The notes beneath the pieces were generated by a model that made no database searches, was not told the DNA's origin, and saw nothing but the letters and a program-made list of their open reading frames with translations. Shown in pieces: positions 47,369 to 57,436 of a stretch of 64,000 nt of DNA. Source of the DNA: Archangium sp. (lineage in GTDB: Bacteria > Myxococcota > Myxococcia > Myxococcales > Myxococcaceae); contig JAUYRZ010000083.1 of NCBI GenBank assembly GCA_030695565.1, forward strand, positions 1 through 64,000, read 5' to 3'. Made by a program: the position numbers and the translations under genes. Within the stretch, counting starts at the first letter, position 1, and each line of letters opens with the position of its first letter.

Positions 47369-48486
47369 GAGCGCTCCTCGTTGCGTTGACGGTGTCGTCC
47401 TCCTTTGCGCTCGCGCAGAACTGCCCGACGCGCGCCACCTGGCCCACCACCGAGTGGCCGCAGAACCTGGCGACTGGCAAAGACGCGCAGATCAAAGCGC
47501 TGGAAGACTTCGCCTTCACCATCATCGGCAAAGACTCCGAGCGGCTGGGCTACCGCACCGAAGGCCTGGTCATCATCAAGAACGGCGCGATCGTCTATGA
47601 GCGCTACGCGCGCGGCTTCGACGAGACCAAGCGGCACCTCTCGTGGAGCGTCGCCAAGAGCATCTCCAGCGCGCTGGTCGGCGTGGCGGTGAAACAGGGT
47701 GTGCTCAACCTCGACGACGGCGTCTGCCAGCTTCTCCCCGACTTCGAAGGCACGCCTCAGTGCGCCATCACCGTGAAAGACGCGATCACCTTCGGCACCG
47801 CGCTGGGCTGGCAGGAAGAATACGAAGACCAGAGCTACCAGGTGTCTTCCGTCATCTCGATGCTCTTCGGCTCGGGCCACAAGGATCAGCTCAGGCACAT
47901 CCTCACGCACAAGCTGGTCGCTGAGCCCGGCAAACGCTGGAGCTACTCCACCGGCGACGCCGAGCTCGCTTCGGCGCTCGCCAAGACCGCGCTCTCCAAA
48001 GGCCACGGCAAAGACGCCTTCTGGAAGCTGCTCTTCGACCCCATCGGCATGCAGCGCGCGACGTTCGAAGAAGACGCCAGGGGCACCCCGCTGGGCGGCT
48101 CGATGGTCTTCGCCACGCCGCGTGACTTCGCGAAGTTCGGCTATCTCTTCCTCAACGACGGCTGCTGGAACGGCGAGCGCATTCTCCCCGAGGGTTGGGT
48201 CGCGGCCAGCACCACGCCTTCCGACGTGTTCGTGGCCACCGCGCCCGAGGACGAGAAGACGCCCTCGGGCTACTCGTGGTGGCTCAACCGCCCGGTGCCT
48301 TCGCAGAACAAGCCGGCCCCCTGGCCCGACGTCCCCGAAGACACCTACGCGGCGCTCGGCCACTGGGGCCAGCGGATCATCGTGGTGCCCTCCGAAGACG
48401 TGATCGTCGTGCGTGTCGGCGACGACCGCGACGGCAGCATCGGCGTGAACGAGCTCACCAGGCTCAGCCTGGCGGTGACGCGATGA
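47365..48486 (+). CDS. Serine hydrolase (beta-lactamase / 6-aminohexanoate-dimer hydrolase-like)
   Basis: GTG start overlapping the upstream stop; SWSVAKSISSALVGVAV (SxxK); WSYSTGDAELASALA; class C-like fold motifs. Confidence 0.88.
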   Translation: MRALLVALTVSSSFALAQNCPTRATWPTTEWPQNLATGKDAQIKALEDFAFTIIGKDSERLGYRTEGLVIIKNGAIVYERYARGFDETKRHLSWSVAKSISSALVGVAVKQGVLNLDDGVCQLLPDFEGTPQCAITVKDAITFGTALGWQEEYEDQSYQVSSVISMLFGSGHKDQLRHILTHKLVAEPGKRWSYSTGDAELASALAKTALSKGHGKDAFWKLLFDPIGMQRATFEEDARGTPLGGSMVFATPRDFAKFGYLFLNDGCWNGERILPEGWVAASTTPSDVFVATAPEDEKTPSGYSWWLNRPVPSQNKPAPWPDVPEDTYAALGHWGQRIIVVPSEDVIVVRVGDDRDGSIGVNELTRLSLAVTR

Positions 48487-48791
48487 AGAACGTGCTTTCA
48501 CTGGTCGCCTTCGCGCTGCTCGCCAGTTGCGCCGACGAGAACGGCACGCCGCGCACCTACGACAACAACGACCTCGAGCTGGCGGTGGGTAACTCCGCGC
48601 GCATGGGCTGCAGCTGCATGTTCGTGATGGAGATGGATGAGGCGTACTGCCGCGCCTGGGTGAAAGCCTCGCCGGATGTGGCGAAGGTCTCCTTCGATGT
48701 GGCGAACAAGCGCGTACAGTCTTCTGCATTCATCAGCTGGGCCGCCACGGCCCGGTTCGTAGATGAGAAGAAGGGCTGCATCCTGGAATGA
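48483..48791 (+). CDS. Small lipoprotein
   Basis: MKNVLSLVAFALLASCADENG lipobox; ATGA overlap with the hydrolase. Confidence 0.65.
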   Translation: MKNVLSLVAFALLASCADENGTPRTYDNNDLELAVGNSARMGCSCMFVMEMDEAYCRAWVKASPDVAKVSFDVANKRVQSSAFISWAATARFVDEKKGCILE

Positions 48792-48807
48792 CCGAGAGGC
48801 GGAGCGA

Positions 48808-50019
48808 ATGAGCAGTGACAGTGCGGTCACTCAGCGCGCCTTCCTCACCGGGGCGCGGCTCAAGATCAGCAGGCTTCAGCTCGACGGCGATCTCGACGAC
48901 CTCTATCGCCAGGTGGCGGAGATCTCCTCGCAAGCGCTCAATGTGGAGCGGGTCGGCGTCTGGTTCTTCGACCCGGGCTTCACCTCGTTGTCCTGCAAGC
49001 TGCTGCACGACGTAAAAGGTGACGGCGCGCCGCCACCGCTCCTGATGTCGAAGCACCCCGGCTACCTCACCGCCATCCGCGAGCACCGCTTCGTGGCCGT
49101 CGACGACGCGCGCACCGCGTCGCCCACCAAGGAGCTGCTGGACTACCTCGAGACGTGGAACGTGACCTCGATGCTGGACGCCGCCGTGTACCGCAACGGC
49201 GCGATGGTGGGCATCGTCTGCCACGAGCACGTGGGGCCGAAGCGGTCGTGGAAGCGCGAGGAGTGCCAGTTCGCGGCCACCGTGGCCGACCTGCTCTCGC
49301 ACTTCATCGAGGTGAATGATCGGCTCGCGGCCGAAGCGCTCACCCACGCGCTCGAGCTCAAGCTCAAAGACGCGCACCGGCTCGATGCCCTCGGTCGAAT
49401 GGCGGCGGGCGTGGCGCACGATCTCAACAACCTGCTGGGGGTGATCACCAGCGGCCTGCTGGTGCTGCAGCGGGGTGGTGGCCTCGACGTGATCGCTCCG
49501 ATGGAGGAGTCAGCCCGGCACGCGGCTGCGCTCGTCGCGCAGCTGATGTCGCTGGGCCGCAAGAAGACCCCGGCGGCGATGCAGCAGCCGCTCGAACCCG
49601 TGATGGCCGAGCTCGAGAAGCTCGTCGCCGCGCAGACGAAGCCAGGCTGGCGCGTGGTGTTCGACGTCGAGACGGGCCTGCAGATCTGGGCCGACACGGG
49701 GCAGCTCCACCAGGTGCTGCTCAACCTCGTGCTCAACGGCATGCAAGCGATGCCCAGCGGTGGGGTGGTGGTGGTGCGCGCGAATCGGAAGAATGGCGGC
49801 ATCCACTTCGCGGTGATCGACGGTGGCGTGGGCATCCCCGAGGAGAACCTCGAGAAGCTGTTCGACCCGTTCTACACGACGCGCGCCGACGGCCACGGCA
49901 TCGGCCTGGCGGTGGTGCAGCAGCTGGTCTCGCAGCACGGTGGCGAGCTCTCCGTCAGCTCCGCCCCCGGTGATGGCTCGACCTTCGAGGTGTGGTGGCC
50001 GGAGTCGGTTCCCGGGTGA
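48808..50019 (+). CDS. GAF-domain sensor histidine kinase
   Basis: GAF-like N-terminus; AAGVAHDLNNLLGVI H-box; LLNLVLNGMQAMP; DGGVGIPEENLEKLFDPFYTTRADGHGIGLAVVQQLV. Confidence 0.93.
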   Translation: MSSDSAVTQRAFLTGARLKISRLQLDGDLDDLYRQVAEISSQALNVERVGVWFFDPGFTSLSCKLLHDVKGDGAPPPLLMSKHPGYLTAIREHRFVAVDDARTASPTKELLDYLETWNVTSMLDAAVYRNGAMVGIVCHEHVGPKRSWKREECQFAATVADLLSHFIEVNDRLAAEALTHALELKLKDAHRLDALGRMAAGVAHDLNNLLGVITSGLLVLQRGGGLDVIAPMEESARHAAALVAQLMSLGRKKTPAAMQQPLEPVMAELEKLVAAQTKPGWRVVFDVETGLQIWADTGQLHQVLLNLVLNGMQAMPSGGVVVVRANRKNGGIHFAVIDGGVGIPEENLEKLFDPFYTTRADGHGIGLAVVQQLVSQHGGELSVSSAPGDGSTFEVWWPESVPG

Positions 50020-50022
50020 GAC

Positions 50023-51174
50023 TCACTCGGCGCAGAACGCGCCGCAGTAGCTCCAGCTCGCACGCTCGAGCCGCCGAGGACCCCGCTCCTCGAGAAACCT
50101 CACCACCTGTTCGGGAGCGTCGGTGATCAACACCTGGTCGCTCCAGCCCCCGCGCCGGGCGAGCGCCTCGAGCAGCGGCGCCACCGGGAGCTGCGTGCGC
50201 CAGAAGGTCTCACCGAAGAGCACCATGGGCGCGACCTCGCCGCGCACCGTGCCGTAGTGATTCTGACAGGCGTCCTGGAAGATCTCCTGCACGGTGCCTG
50301 CCGCGCCCGGCGCGAAGACGATGCCGTGAGTGGCCAGGCTCACCAGGCCCTCTTCGCGCGTGCAGTTGGCGAAGTACTTGGCGTGGTGCGTGGCGAAGAC
50401 GTTGGGCGGCTCATGCCCGTAGAAGAAGGTCGGTACACCCAGCGACTCGGCGGTGGCGGCCCCCAGCGCCTGCTTCGTGCGCGCCGCCACGGCCAGCCAC
50501 TGCTGGTGCGAATACAGGGGCGCGGCGCTCAGCTGGCCGACGGCCTCGACCAACCGTGCGTCGTCGAGGTGCGCAGCGTGCGCGCCCAGGTTCGCCGCCT
50601 CCATCGCGCCGGGGCCGCCGCCGGTGGCCACCAGCAGCCCGTTGGCTGCCAGCTGTTTTGCGAGCCTCGCCACCGCGAGGTACTCCGGTGCGTCGCGGCC
50701 CAGCGCGTGGCCGCCCATGAAGGCCACCACCTTCGGGTGCCCCTCGAGGAACTGCTCGAGCGCCTCGGAGATGCCGTGATCGTGCAGGCGTCGCGCGAAG
50801 GCCTCGCGCAGGCCGGGCTCCTCTGCGCCGCCGGTGGCCCTGAAGTGCCGGTAGATGGTGGCGTCAGGGGTCTCGCAGTACGAGCACGGCGCGTCGGGCG
50901 AGAAGCCGGCGAACAGCTCGTCGGGCGAATACAGCGTGCTGCGCCACGCCACGTACGGAAACCCCTCCAGCCGGGGGAAGACCAGCGCGCCCCGCGAGAC
51001 GAGGTCGAGCAGCTGCGGTGCGTCGAGCTGGCAGCCCAGCAGCACCGTCGAGGTGACGTCGACCGCACCGAACGACACCGCGCGCAGGTCGACGTGGGCG
51101 ATGACGGCGTTCTTGAGATCTTCGCCGCGGGCGAGGTGCTGCCGCACGGCGTCGAGCGAGTGGAGTTCACGCAT
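50023..51174 (-). CDS. LOG-family-like nucleotide-binding protein
   Basis: VVAFMGGHALGRD...LVATGGGPGAMEAANLGA...VFAPGAAGTVQEIFQDACQN (GGGxGxME, PGGxGTxxE-like). Confidence 0.78.
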   Translation of the reverse strand: MRELHSLDAVRQHLARGEDLKNAVIAHVDLRAVSFGAVDVTSTVLLGCQLDAPQLLDLVSRGALVFPRLEGFPYVAWRSTLYSPDELFAGFSPDAPCSYCETPDATIYRHFRATGGAEEPGLREAFARRLHDHGISEALEQFLEGHPKVVAFMGGHALGRDAPEYLAVARLAKQLAANGLLVATGGGPGAMEAANLGAHAAHLDDARLVEAVGQLSAAPLYSHQQWLAVAARTKQALGAATAESLGVPTFFYGHEPPNVFATHHAKYFANCTREEGLVSLATHGIVFAPGAAGTVQEIFQDACQNHYGTVRGEVAPMVLFGETFWRTQLPVAPLLEALARRGGWSDQVLITDAPEQVVRFLEERGPRRLERASWSYCGAFCAE

Positions 51175-51285
51175 GAGCGCGAAGGGTACCTCGACGGGCG
51201 CTGAGCCCTCGACGGTTTCACCGCAAACCGCGACTCGCGCTCACCGGTTCCTTTTTGACCCTGCGCCGCGGGGAAGCCTGATTGT

Positions 51286-52773
51286 TCAGGTGGCCTCGAC
51301 CCGCTCGTGGGCGTGGGTCGACTGCGCTGCGAGGAGTTGGCGGCTGTGCGCGTTGAGCCCGACGATGCGCACCTTCGCGCCGAACGAGCCGAACTTGTGT
51401 GAGATGCGGTCGAGCGCAGCGACCGCGGCGCCATCCCAGACATGGGCGTCTCGGAGGTCGATCACCACCTCGTCGAGGTGGTCGTGGTACTCGATGGCGC
51501 CGAGCAAGTCGGTGACTGAGCCGAAGAAGAGCTCGCCTGCGACCCGGTACGTGCGCCGCGACCCCTCGAGCACGCTCTCGACGCGCGCCAGCTTCGAGAC
51601 CGCGCGCGCAAAGAAGAGCGCGCTCAACACCGCCCCGACGAGCACGCCCAGGGCGAAGTTGTTGGTGCTCACGATGGTGGCCACGGTCGCGACCATCGCG
51701 ATGGCCTCGGTCCGTGGCATCGAGGGCAGGCGCCGCAGCGATCGCCAGTCCATCGTGCCGATCGACACCATGAACATCACCGCCACGATGGCCGCCATCG
51801 GAATCTGCCGCACCCACCGGTCGAGCACGAGAATGAGGAAGAGCAGCAAGACGCCGGCGATGAATGACGACAGTCGGCCGCGCCCGCCCAGCTTGTTGTT
51901 CAAGACCGACTGCCCAATCATCGCGCAGCCCGCCATCGCGCCGAAGCAGCCGCTGACGATGTTCGCGGTGCCCTGGGCGAGGGCCTCCCGGTTCTTGTTG
52001 CTCGAGGTGTCGGTGAGATCGTCGAGCATCGCCGAGCAGAGCAGTGAGGCGAGCAGGCCCACCATCGCCAGCGTCGCCGAGTAGGGAGTGATGATGGCGA
52101 GGGTCTCGAAGGTGAGTGGCACCGCCGGCCAGCCCAGCATGGGCAGCGACGTCGGCAGCGCGCCCATGTCGCCGACCCGGCTGACCGCGCTCCCGGTCGC
52201 GATGGCCACGGCGGTGAGCCCCGTGATGGCGAACAACGGAGAGGGCACGACCTGCGCGATGCGCCTGGGCGTGAGGTAGATGATGGCGAGGCCGGCCGCG
52301 ACCATGGCGTACATCGCCCAGGGCGCTGCCTTGAAGTGTCGCAGCTGCGCCATGAAGATGAGGATCGCCAGGGCGTTGACGTACCCGGTCATCACCGAGC
52401 GCGGCACGAAGCGCATGTAGCGCGCGAGCTTCAGGGCGCCGAAGACGAGCTGGAGCACCCCGGCGAGCATCGTCGCAGCGAGCAAATACTGCAGGCCATG
52501 CGTCTTCACCAACGGCCCCATCACGAGCGCCGTGGCGCCAGTGGCCGCGCTGATCATTCCGATTCGACCGCCCAGAATCGAGGTCACCACCGCGATGCAG
52601 AACGAAGCGTAGAGCCCGATCTTCGGGTCCACGCCGGCGATGAGAGAGAAGGCGATCGCCTCGGGTATGAGCGCGAGCGCGACCACCACGCCAGCCACCA
52701 CGTCGCGCCGCGCGTTGCCGAACCACTCGTCCTTCAGGCTCGGCACAGCCGGCCCCGCGATTGCTTGAGACAT
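51286..52773 (-). CDS. SulP-family anion transporter with C-terminal STAS domain
   Basis: [35 protein letters not shown]; ~10 [28 protein letters not shown]. Confidence 0.93.
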   Translation of the reverse strand: MSQAIAGPAVPSLKDEWFGNARRDVVAGVVVALALIPEAIAFSLIAGVDPKIGLYASFCIAVVTSILGGRIGMISAATGATALVMGPLVKTHGLQYLLAATMLAGVLQLVFGALKLARYMRFVPRSVMTGYVNALAILIFMAQLRHFKAAPWAMYAMVAAGLAIIYLTPRRIAQVVPSPLFAITGLTAVAIATGSAVSRVGDMGALPTSLPMLGWPAVPLTFETLAIITPYSATLAMVGLLASLLCSAMLDDLTDTSSNKNREALAQGTANIVSGCFGAMAGCAMIGQSVLNNKLGGRGRLSSFIAGVLLLFLILVLDRWVRQIPMAAIVAVMFMVSIGTMDWRSLRRLPSMPRTEAIAMVATVATIVSTNNFALGVLVGAVLSALFFARAVSKLARVESVLEGSRRTYRVAGELFFGSVTDLLGAIEYHDHLDEVVIDLRDAHVWDGAAVAALDRISHKFGSFGAKVRIVGLNAHSRQLLAAQSTHAHERVEAT

Positions 52774-53027
52774 CGCGGCCCCGTAGCTGAGCGTGGCTGG
52801 TGCGTCGACTGTCGTCGACCGACCCTGCCCATTTCATCTCGCATCGACCCTCCCCAAGTCGCCGTCTCGAGACGCCCGAAGAGGAGTGAGGCCACCAGCG
52901 CGCGACGGGAAGCTCCGAGGCTCTCGTGCGTGTTTCGACCGCAATGGGCTCCGCCAGTGGGGCGGCCTGGTTCTCGCACCGTGCGCCGCGGTAGTGGCCG
53001 GCGCCGGTTCCATGTAACTGCGCCTGC

Positions 53028-53909
53028 ATGAAGAGCCAGTGGTGGTCTGCGGTGTTGAAGTGCCCTCGTTGCGGTGGAGGGTTGGATGTCGGGCAGCACC
53101 TCGCGCGGTGCAGCGCGTGTGGCCCGTACCCCGTGCTCGGTGACGTGCCGCTGCTGGTGGCAGACCCTTCGGCCTACTGCGCGCGTTTTCACGACGCGAT
53201 CCTCGCGGCGCTGGCGGAGCAGGACCTCGCCGAGCGCGAAGTGGTCGCCGTGGTCGAGGCGTTCGCAGAAGGACGTTCGGAGCTCGCGCAGTCGTTCGGT
53301 GATGACTGGACCTCGCATGAGGCCTCGGGTGGTGATGCTCCGGTTCCGGTCAGAGGCGCGGCGGCGAAGGCGCTCGGTTCGTTGATGGCGGTGGCGCTGC
53401 GGGAAGGCCCGGCGAGCTGGATCACCCGGCGGCTCAAGCCCGTGAAGCTGACGCTCGAGGTGGGCTGCGGCGCAGGGGAGCGGTCGGAGGCGTTGGCGCA
53501 GAAATGTGAGCGCTTGTTGGTGGGCGACCTCTCGCTGCGCGCGGTGTTTCGCGCTCGAGCCCGTGCGGCCCGGCACGACGCAGAGGTCGCAGGCGTGGTG
53601 ATGGACGCGGAGGCGCTCCCGATTCGCCGCGGGACGCTCGATCTGCTGGTCGCGGAGCACGTGGTGGACTTGCTCGACGAGCCATTCGAGTTCCTCCAAC
53701 AGGCGCGGAAGGCGCTGAAGCGGGGCGGTGAAGTGCTCATCACCACGCCGGAGCCGTCGCTGGGGTTCGGCGAAGACGACGCGCTGGTGGGCCTCGCGTC
53801 GCAGGCGAAGTTCAAGGTGCACGAACGGCGCGATGGGTTGCCGTGGCTGCGGGTGAACTCCTCGCGCTTCGTCGAGTGCTACCTCGTGCAAGCGCTCTGT
53901 CTTCGCTGA
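53028..53909 (+). CDS. SAM-dependent methyltransferase with N-terminal zinc ribbon
   Basis: LKCPRCGGGLDVGQHLARCSACG; LEVGCGAGERSEALA; LLVAEHVVDLLDEPFEFLQQARKALKRGGEVLITTPEP. Confidence 0.85.
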   Translation: MKSQWWSAVLKCPRCGGGLDVGQHLARCSACGPYPVLGDVPLLVADPSAYCARFHDAILAALAEQDLAEREVVAVVEAFAEGRSELAQSFGDDWTSHEASGGDAPVPVRGAAAKALGSLMAVALREGPASWITRRLKPVKLTLEVGCGAGERSEALAQKCERLLVGDLSLRAVFRARARAARHDAEVAGVVMDAEALPIRRGTLDLLVAEHVVDLLDEPFEFLQQARKALKRGGEVLITTPEPSLGFGEDDALVGLASQAKFKVHERRDGLPWLRVNSSRFVECYLVQALCLR

Positions 53910-53915
53910 AGCGCG

Positions 53916-55022
53916 TCAGGCGAGGGAGATCTCGAAGCCCGTCCTCCCGCTCTGCCACTCGGTGCGCCCCACCTTCGCGGGAGTCACCCCGAACAAGGTG
54001 AACCCCAGCTTCTGCACCCGGAAGCCCTTCAGGGCAGGGGCGAGGGGATCGTTCTCGTCGAGCTCGAACGTGAAGAAGTGAAACGCCTGCGGCTGCAACC
54101 GCGCGTATGCGTGCTCGAGCAGGGCGCGGAACGTCTCCGGTGACTGCCCCTTCACGAACACGTTGGTCAGGTACGCGTAGCGGAACTCACCACCGGGCTC
54201 GGGCAGCTTCGGCCACCGCGCGATCGACGCCGCCAGGTTGAACCCCCGTTTCACCCACTTCATCGAGCCCTCGTACGCGTGCACGCGGTAGCGCTTCACG
54301 GGTGAGGGGTTCCAGAGGGTGGTGACGCCGATCACCCCAGACGCGTCCTCAGCGAGCAGCGTGTTCTCCAGCGTGAACCCCGGCCACCGCGCGAGGCGAT
54401 GTTCGAACTCGCCTTGATCGAAGCGGTAGCCGAACGCGCGCTGCCGATGTTCGGTCGCGAGCAACTCGACGATGCGTGGAACATCAGCCGTCGTCGCTGA
54501 GCGCACCTTCATTGAAGACGAAGGACTGCGCCGTCGCGTGAGCTGCACCGACACCGCATCGAACGCGTGGAGCCGCTGGTAGTACGGCTGATTCACCCGC
54601 TTCGCCTTGCGCTTCGTCAGCGCGTTCATCGCCGCGCGATTCGAGGTGAGGATCGCCGTGTAATACGCCGTGCAGGCGGTGCGTTCGCAGAGCACGTCGA
54701 AGAAGTCGCCGAAGAACTTCGCGAAAGTGCGCCCGCGATCGAAGCGAATGCGCAGGTCGCCCAGGTACCCGACGCGTGCCGGAGCACCATCGAGCCAGCC
54801 CTCGCGAATGAGCGCGGTGGCCATGCCGACGAGCCCACCTTCGCCGTCATCACCGACGTAGGTGAAAGGCTCCACCCGCTGCATGGCGTAGAGCGAGAAG
54901 AAGTCCGGCTCGCGCTGGGTGGAGAGCACCAGCTCGCCGCGCATGGGCACCGCGCTGAACAGGTCGAGGCAACCCTGGTTGTCAGCCGGCGTGGTCAGGC
55001 GGGGAATCACTTCGGAAGTCAC
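53916..55022 (-). CDS. GNAT-like acetyltransferase, probably two domains
   Basis: RLTTPADNQGCLDLFSAV...GYLGDLRIRFDRGRTFAKFF...VRSATTADVPRIVELLATEHRQRAFGY. Confidence 0.65.
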   Translation of the reverse strand: MTSEVIPRLTTPADNQGCLDLFSAVPMRGELVLSTQREPDFFSLYAMQRVEPFTYVGDDGEGGLVGMATALIREGWLDGAPARVGYLGDLRIRFDRGRTFAKFFGDFFDVLCERTACTAYYTAILTSNRAAMNALTKRKAKRVNQPYYQRLHAFDAVSVQLTRRRSPSSSMKVRSATTADVPRIVELLATEHRQRAFGYRFDQGEFEHRLARWPGFTLENTLLAEDASGVIGVTTLWNPSPVKRYRVHAYEGSMKWVKRGFNLAASIARWPKLPEPGGEFRYAYLTNVFVKGQSPETFRALLEHAYARLQPQAFHFFTFELDENDPLAPALKGFRVQKLGFTLFGVTPAKVGRTEWQSGRTGFEISLA

Positions 55023-55039
55023 GAGGCCGACTGTATCGA

Positions 55040-55831
55040 GTGCTTTCCGTTTATGTTCACCGCGTGACGTCTCGCGGGAACGCCCACCGCACCATCTCCA
55101 GCAAGCTGCTCCGCATGCGTGGCTTCTTCCGGCCCAGCCGCGGGCTGCAAGCGCGCGTGCGCCGGGTCACTTCACTGACGAAGTCCGAGCTCGACTCCAT
55201 GTGGACGCTCTTCGAGAGCGCCTACGCCGGAGCCCGCCGCGACGCCTTCGAGCGCGACCTCTCCGAGAAGCACCACGTCATCGTGCTGAAGGACGTGGAC
55301 CACCGGCTTCAAGGCTTTTCGACGCTGCTGCGCCTCGAGGTCGAAGGTGCGTGCGTCGTCTTCTCAGGCGACACCATCGTGGCGCCGGGCTTCTGGGGGC
55401 AGACCGCGCTCCAGCGAGCGTTCATCTGGTACCTGATGACCCAGCGTCACGCGCAGCCCGGGCGTCCGGTGTACTGGTTCCTGATCACCAAGGGCTACCG
55501 CACCTACCTGCTCATCTCGCGCTACTTCCCCAACCACTGGCCGCGGCACGACGCGCCGTTGCCGGTCAAGGAGTCGGCGCTGCTCGACACCTTGTGCACC
55601 GCGAAGTTCGGCACCACCTGGGACGCGGCGGCGGGGTTGTTGCGGTACGCGGGCAACGACGCCGTGCGCTTGACCGCCTCGCTGGCCGACGTGCCGAAGC
55701 GGCTCGAGTCGGATCCCGACGTGAAGTTCTTCCTGCAGACGAACCCGCGCTGGGCCGAAGGTGACGAGCTGTGCTGCCTCGCGCGCGCCGATGACGAGTT
55801 CGTGGAGAAGACCACCCGCATCTTTCTGTAG
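55040..55831 (+). CDS. Hypothetical, acyltransferase-like
   Basis: Intact ORF with GNAT-like central region (LQGFSTLLRLEVEGACVVFSGDTIVAPGFWGQTALQRAFIWYL) directly upstream of the GH3 gene. Confidence 0.5.
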   Translation: MLSVYVHRVTSRGNAHRTISSKLLRMRGFFRPSRGLQARVRRVTSLTKSELDSMWTLFESAYAGARRDAFERDLSEKHHVIVLKDVDHRLQGFSTLLRLEVEGACVVFSGDTIVAPGFWGQTALQRAFIWYLMTQRHAQPGRPVYWFLITKGYRTYLLISRYFPNHWPRHDAPLPVKESALLDTLCTAKFGTTWDAAAGLLRYAGNDAVRLTASLADVPKRLESDPDVKFFLQTNPRWAEGDELCCLARADDEFVEKTTRIFL

Positions 55832-55840
55832 AGGAGCCGA

Positions 55841-57382
55841 GTGAAGGTCACCGCTCTCAACCTCGCCTGGGCGCTGACCCGACGTGCTTCCGTCGCGCGT
55901 TTCCACGCGGCCCTGGCCGATCCGCAGCGGGCCCAGGAGCGCTGGCTCAGAGACTTCCTGCGCGACAACGCAGGCACCGCGTACGGACGGGCCCACGGGT
56001 ACGCCCGCATCACCTCGGTGCAGCAGTACCGCGAGCGCGTGCCGGTGGCGTCGTACGAGACCCTGGCGCCCTGGGTGGAGCGCATCGAAGGGGGTGAACG
56101 CGAGGTGCTCACCCGCGAGCCGGTGTTGATGCTCGAGCGCACGTCCGGGAGCGTCGCCGGGCCCAAACACATTCCGTACACCCGCGGGCTGTTGAGTGAC
56201 TTCGGCGCCGCCACCGGCCCCTGGCTCGACGATCTTTCGCTCTCGTTCCCCCGGCTCTTCACCTCGCGGCAGTACTGGAGCCTCTCGCCCGCCTCGCGTG
56301 ATCCCGAAGTGACGCGAGGTGGCCTTCGCATCGGTCTGGAGGACGACACCGAGTACTTCGACCCCGCCACCCGTTTCGCGATGAAGCGGCTGTTCGCGGT
56401 GGATGGTGCGGTAGGGCGGCTGCGGGAAGTCGAGGTCTGGCGGCAACGCACGCTGGAACAACTGATCGCCGCCGAAGATCTCGGCTTCATCTCGGTGTGG
56501 AATCCGTCGTTCTTCACGCTGCTGATGCAGGACCTGGTCACGCGCTGGGCGAGCTACGCGTACCCGCTCCCGAAGAAGCGCCGCACCGAGATCGAGGATC
56601 GATTGGAGAAGGCAGGCGCCTTCGTCGGCGAAGCGATCTGGCCGAAGCTGCAGCTCATCAGTTGTTGGACCGACGCATGGGCGGCGCAGGCGCTGCCGGG
56701 CTTGCGGCACTTCTTCCCGAAGACTCCGATTCAAGGGAAGGGGCTGCTCGCGACTGAAGGCGTCGTCTCGTTTCCGCTCTGGGGCGTGGAGGCCCCGGTC
56801 GCCGCGGTCACCAGCCACTTCCTCGAGTTCAAGTCACTCGATGACGGCGGGGTGTTCGGCGTGCACGAGCTGCGGAAGGGCGCGGCGTACTCACCGCTGC
56901 TCACCACGCGTGGTGGGTTCGCCCGGTATCGTTTGCCGGATCAGGTTCGCTGCGTGGGCTTTCATGAACGCGCGCCGTTGCTGCGCTTCGAGGGACGCCT
57001 CGATCGCGGGAGTGATCTTCGTGGGGAGAAATTGAACGCCACGCTCGCTGAAGGCGCGGTGCACGACGCGTTGAAGGAACACCCGGCTCGCTTCGCGCTG
57101 CTTGCTCCAGAGCTCACTGAGGTGCCGCGGTACGTGGTGTACGTCGAAGGCGCGGGCGAACCGGAGCGGCTTGCGGCCGATCTCGAGCAGCGGCTGGGGG
57201 AAGGCATGCACTACCGCTACGCGCGTGAGCTGGGTCAGCTGGGGCCTGTCGTCGCGCAGGTGGTCGCGAACGGTGAGGCTCGGGTTCTCGAGGAGCTCAC
57301 TCGCCGCGGGCAACGCATGGGTGACATCAAGCCCACCGGCTTCGATCCGCGGCCCATCTGGGGCGACGTCTTTCGGAAGTGA
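55841..57382 (+). CDS. GH3-family acyl-adenylating protein
   Basis: ERVPVASYETLAPWVERIEGGEREVLTREPVLMLERTSGSVAGPKHIPYT...ARVLEELTRRGQRMGDIKPTGFDPRPIWGDVF; GH3-like layout. Confidence 0.85.
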   Translation: MKVTALNLAWALTRRASVARFHAALADPQRAQERWLRDFLRDNAGTAYGRAHGYARITSVQQYRERVPVASYETLAPWVERIEGGEREVLTREPVLMLERTSGSVAGPKHIPYTRGLLSDFGAATGPWLDDLSLSFPRLFTSRQYWSLSPASRDPEVTRGGLRIGLEDDTEYFDPATRFAMKRLFAVDGAVGRLREVEVWRQRTLEQLIAAEDLGFISVWNPSFFTLLMQDLVTRWASYAYPLPKKRRTEIEDRLEKAGAFVGEAIWPKLQLISCWTDAWAAQALPGLRHFFPKTPIQGKGLLATEGVVSFPLWGVEAPVAAVTSHFLEFKSLDDGGVFGVHELRKGAAYSPLLTTRGGFARYRLPDQVRCVGFHERAPLLRFEGRLDRGSDLRGEKLNATLAEGAVHDALKEHPARFALLAPELTEVPRYVVYVEGAGEPERLAADLEQRLGEGMHYRYARELGQLGPVVAQVVANGEARVLEELTRRGQRMGDIKPTGFDPRPIWGDVFRK

Positions 57383-57393
57383 GCCCTCGTACG

Positions 57394-57428
57394 GCAATTG
57401 GCATCTCGACTGCGCTCGATGCGAACGG
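57394..57428. repeat. Short hairpin repeat, second copy of the 46620..46654 sequence
   Basis: gcaattggcatctcgactgcgctcgatgcgaacgg; differs from 46620..46654 at only two positions by eye. Confidence 0.8.
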
Positions 57429-57436
57429 CATGGTGA

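Noticed and set aside
51218-53029. 603-aa minus ORF overlapping the SulP gene
   Set aside because: A different frame of the same strand already encodes a full SulP-STAS protein; this frame is Arg/Gly/His-rich.
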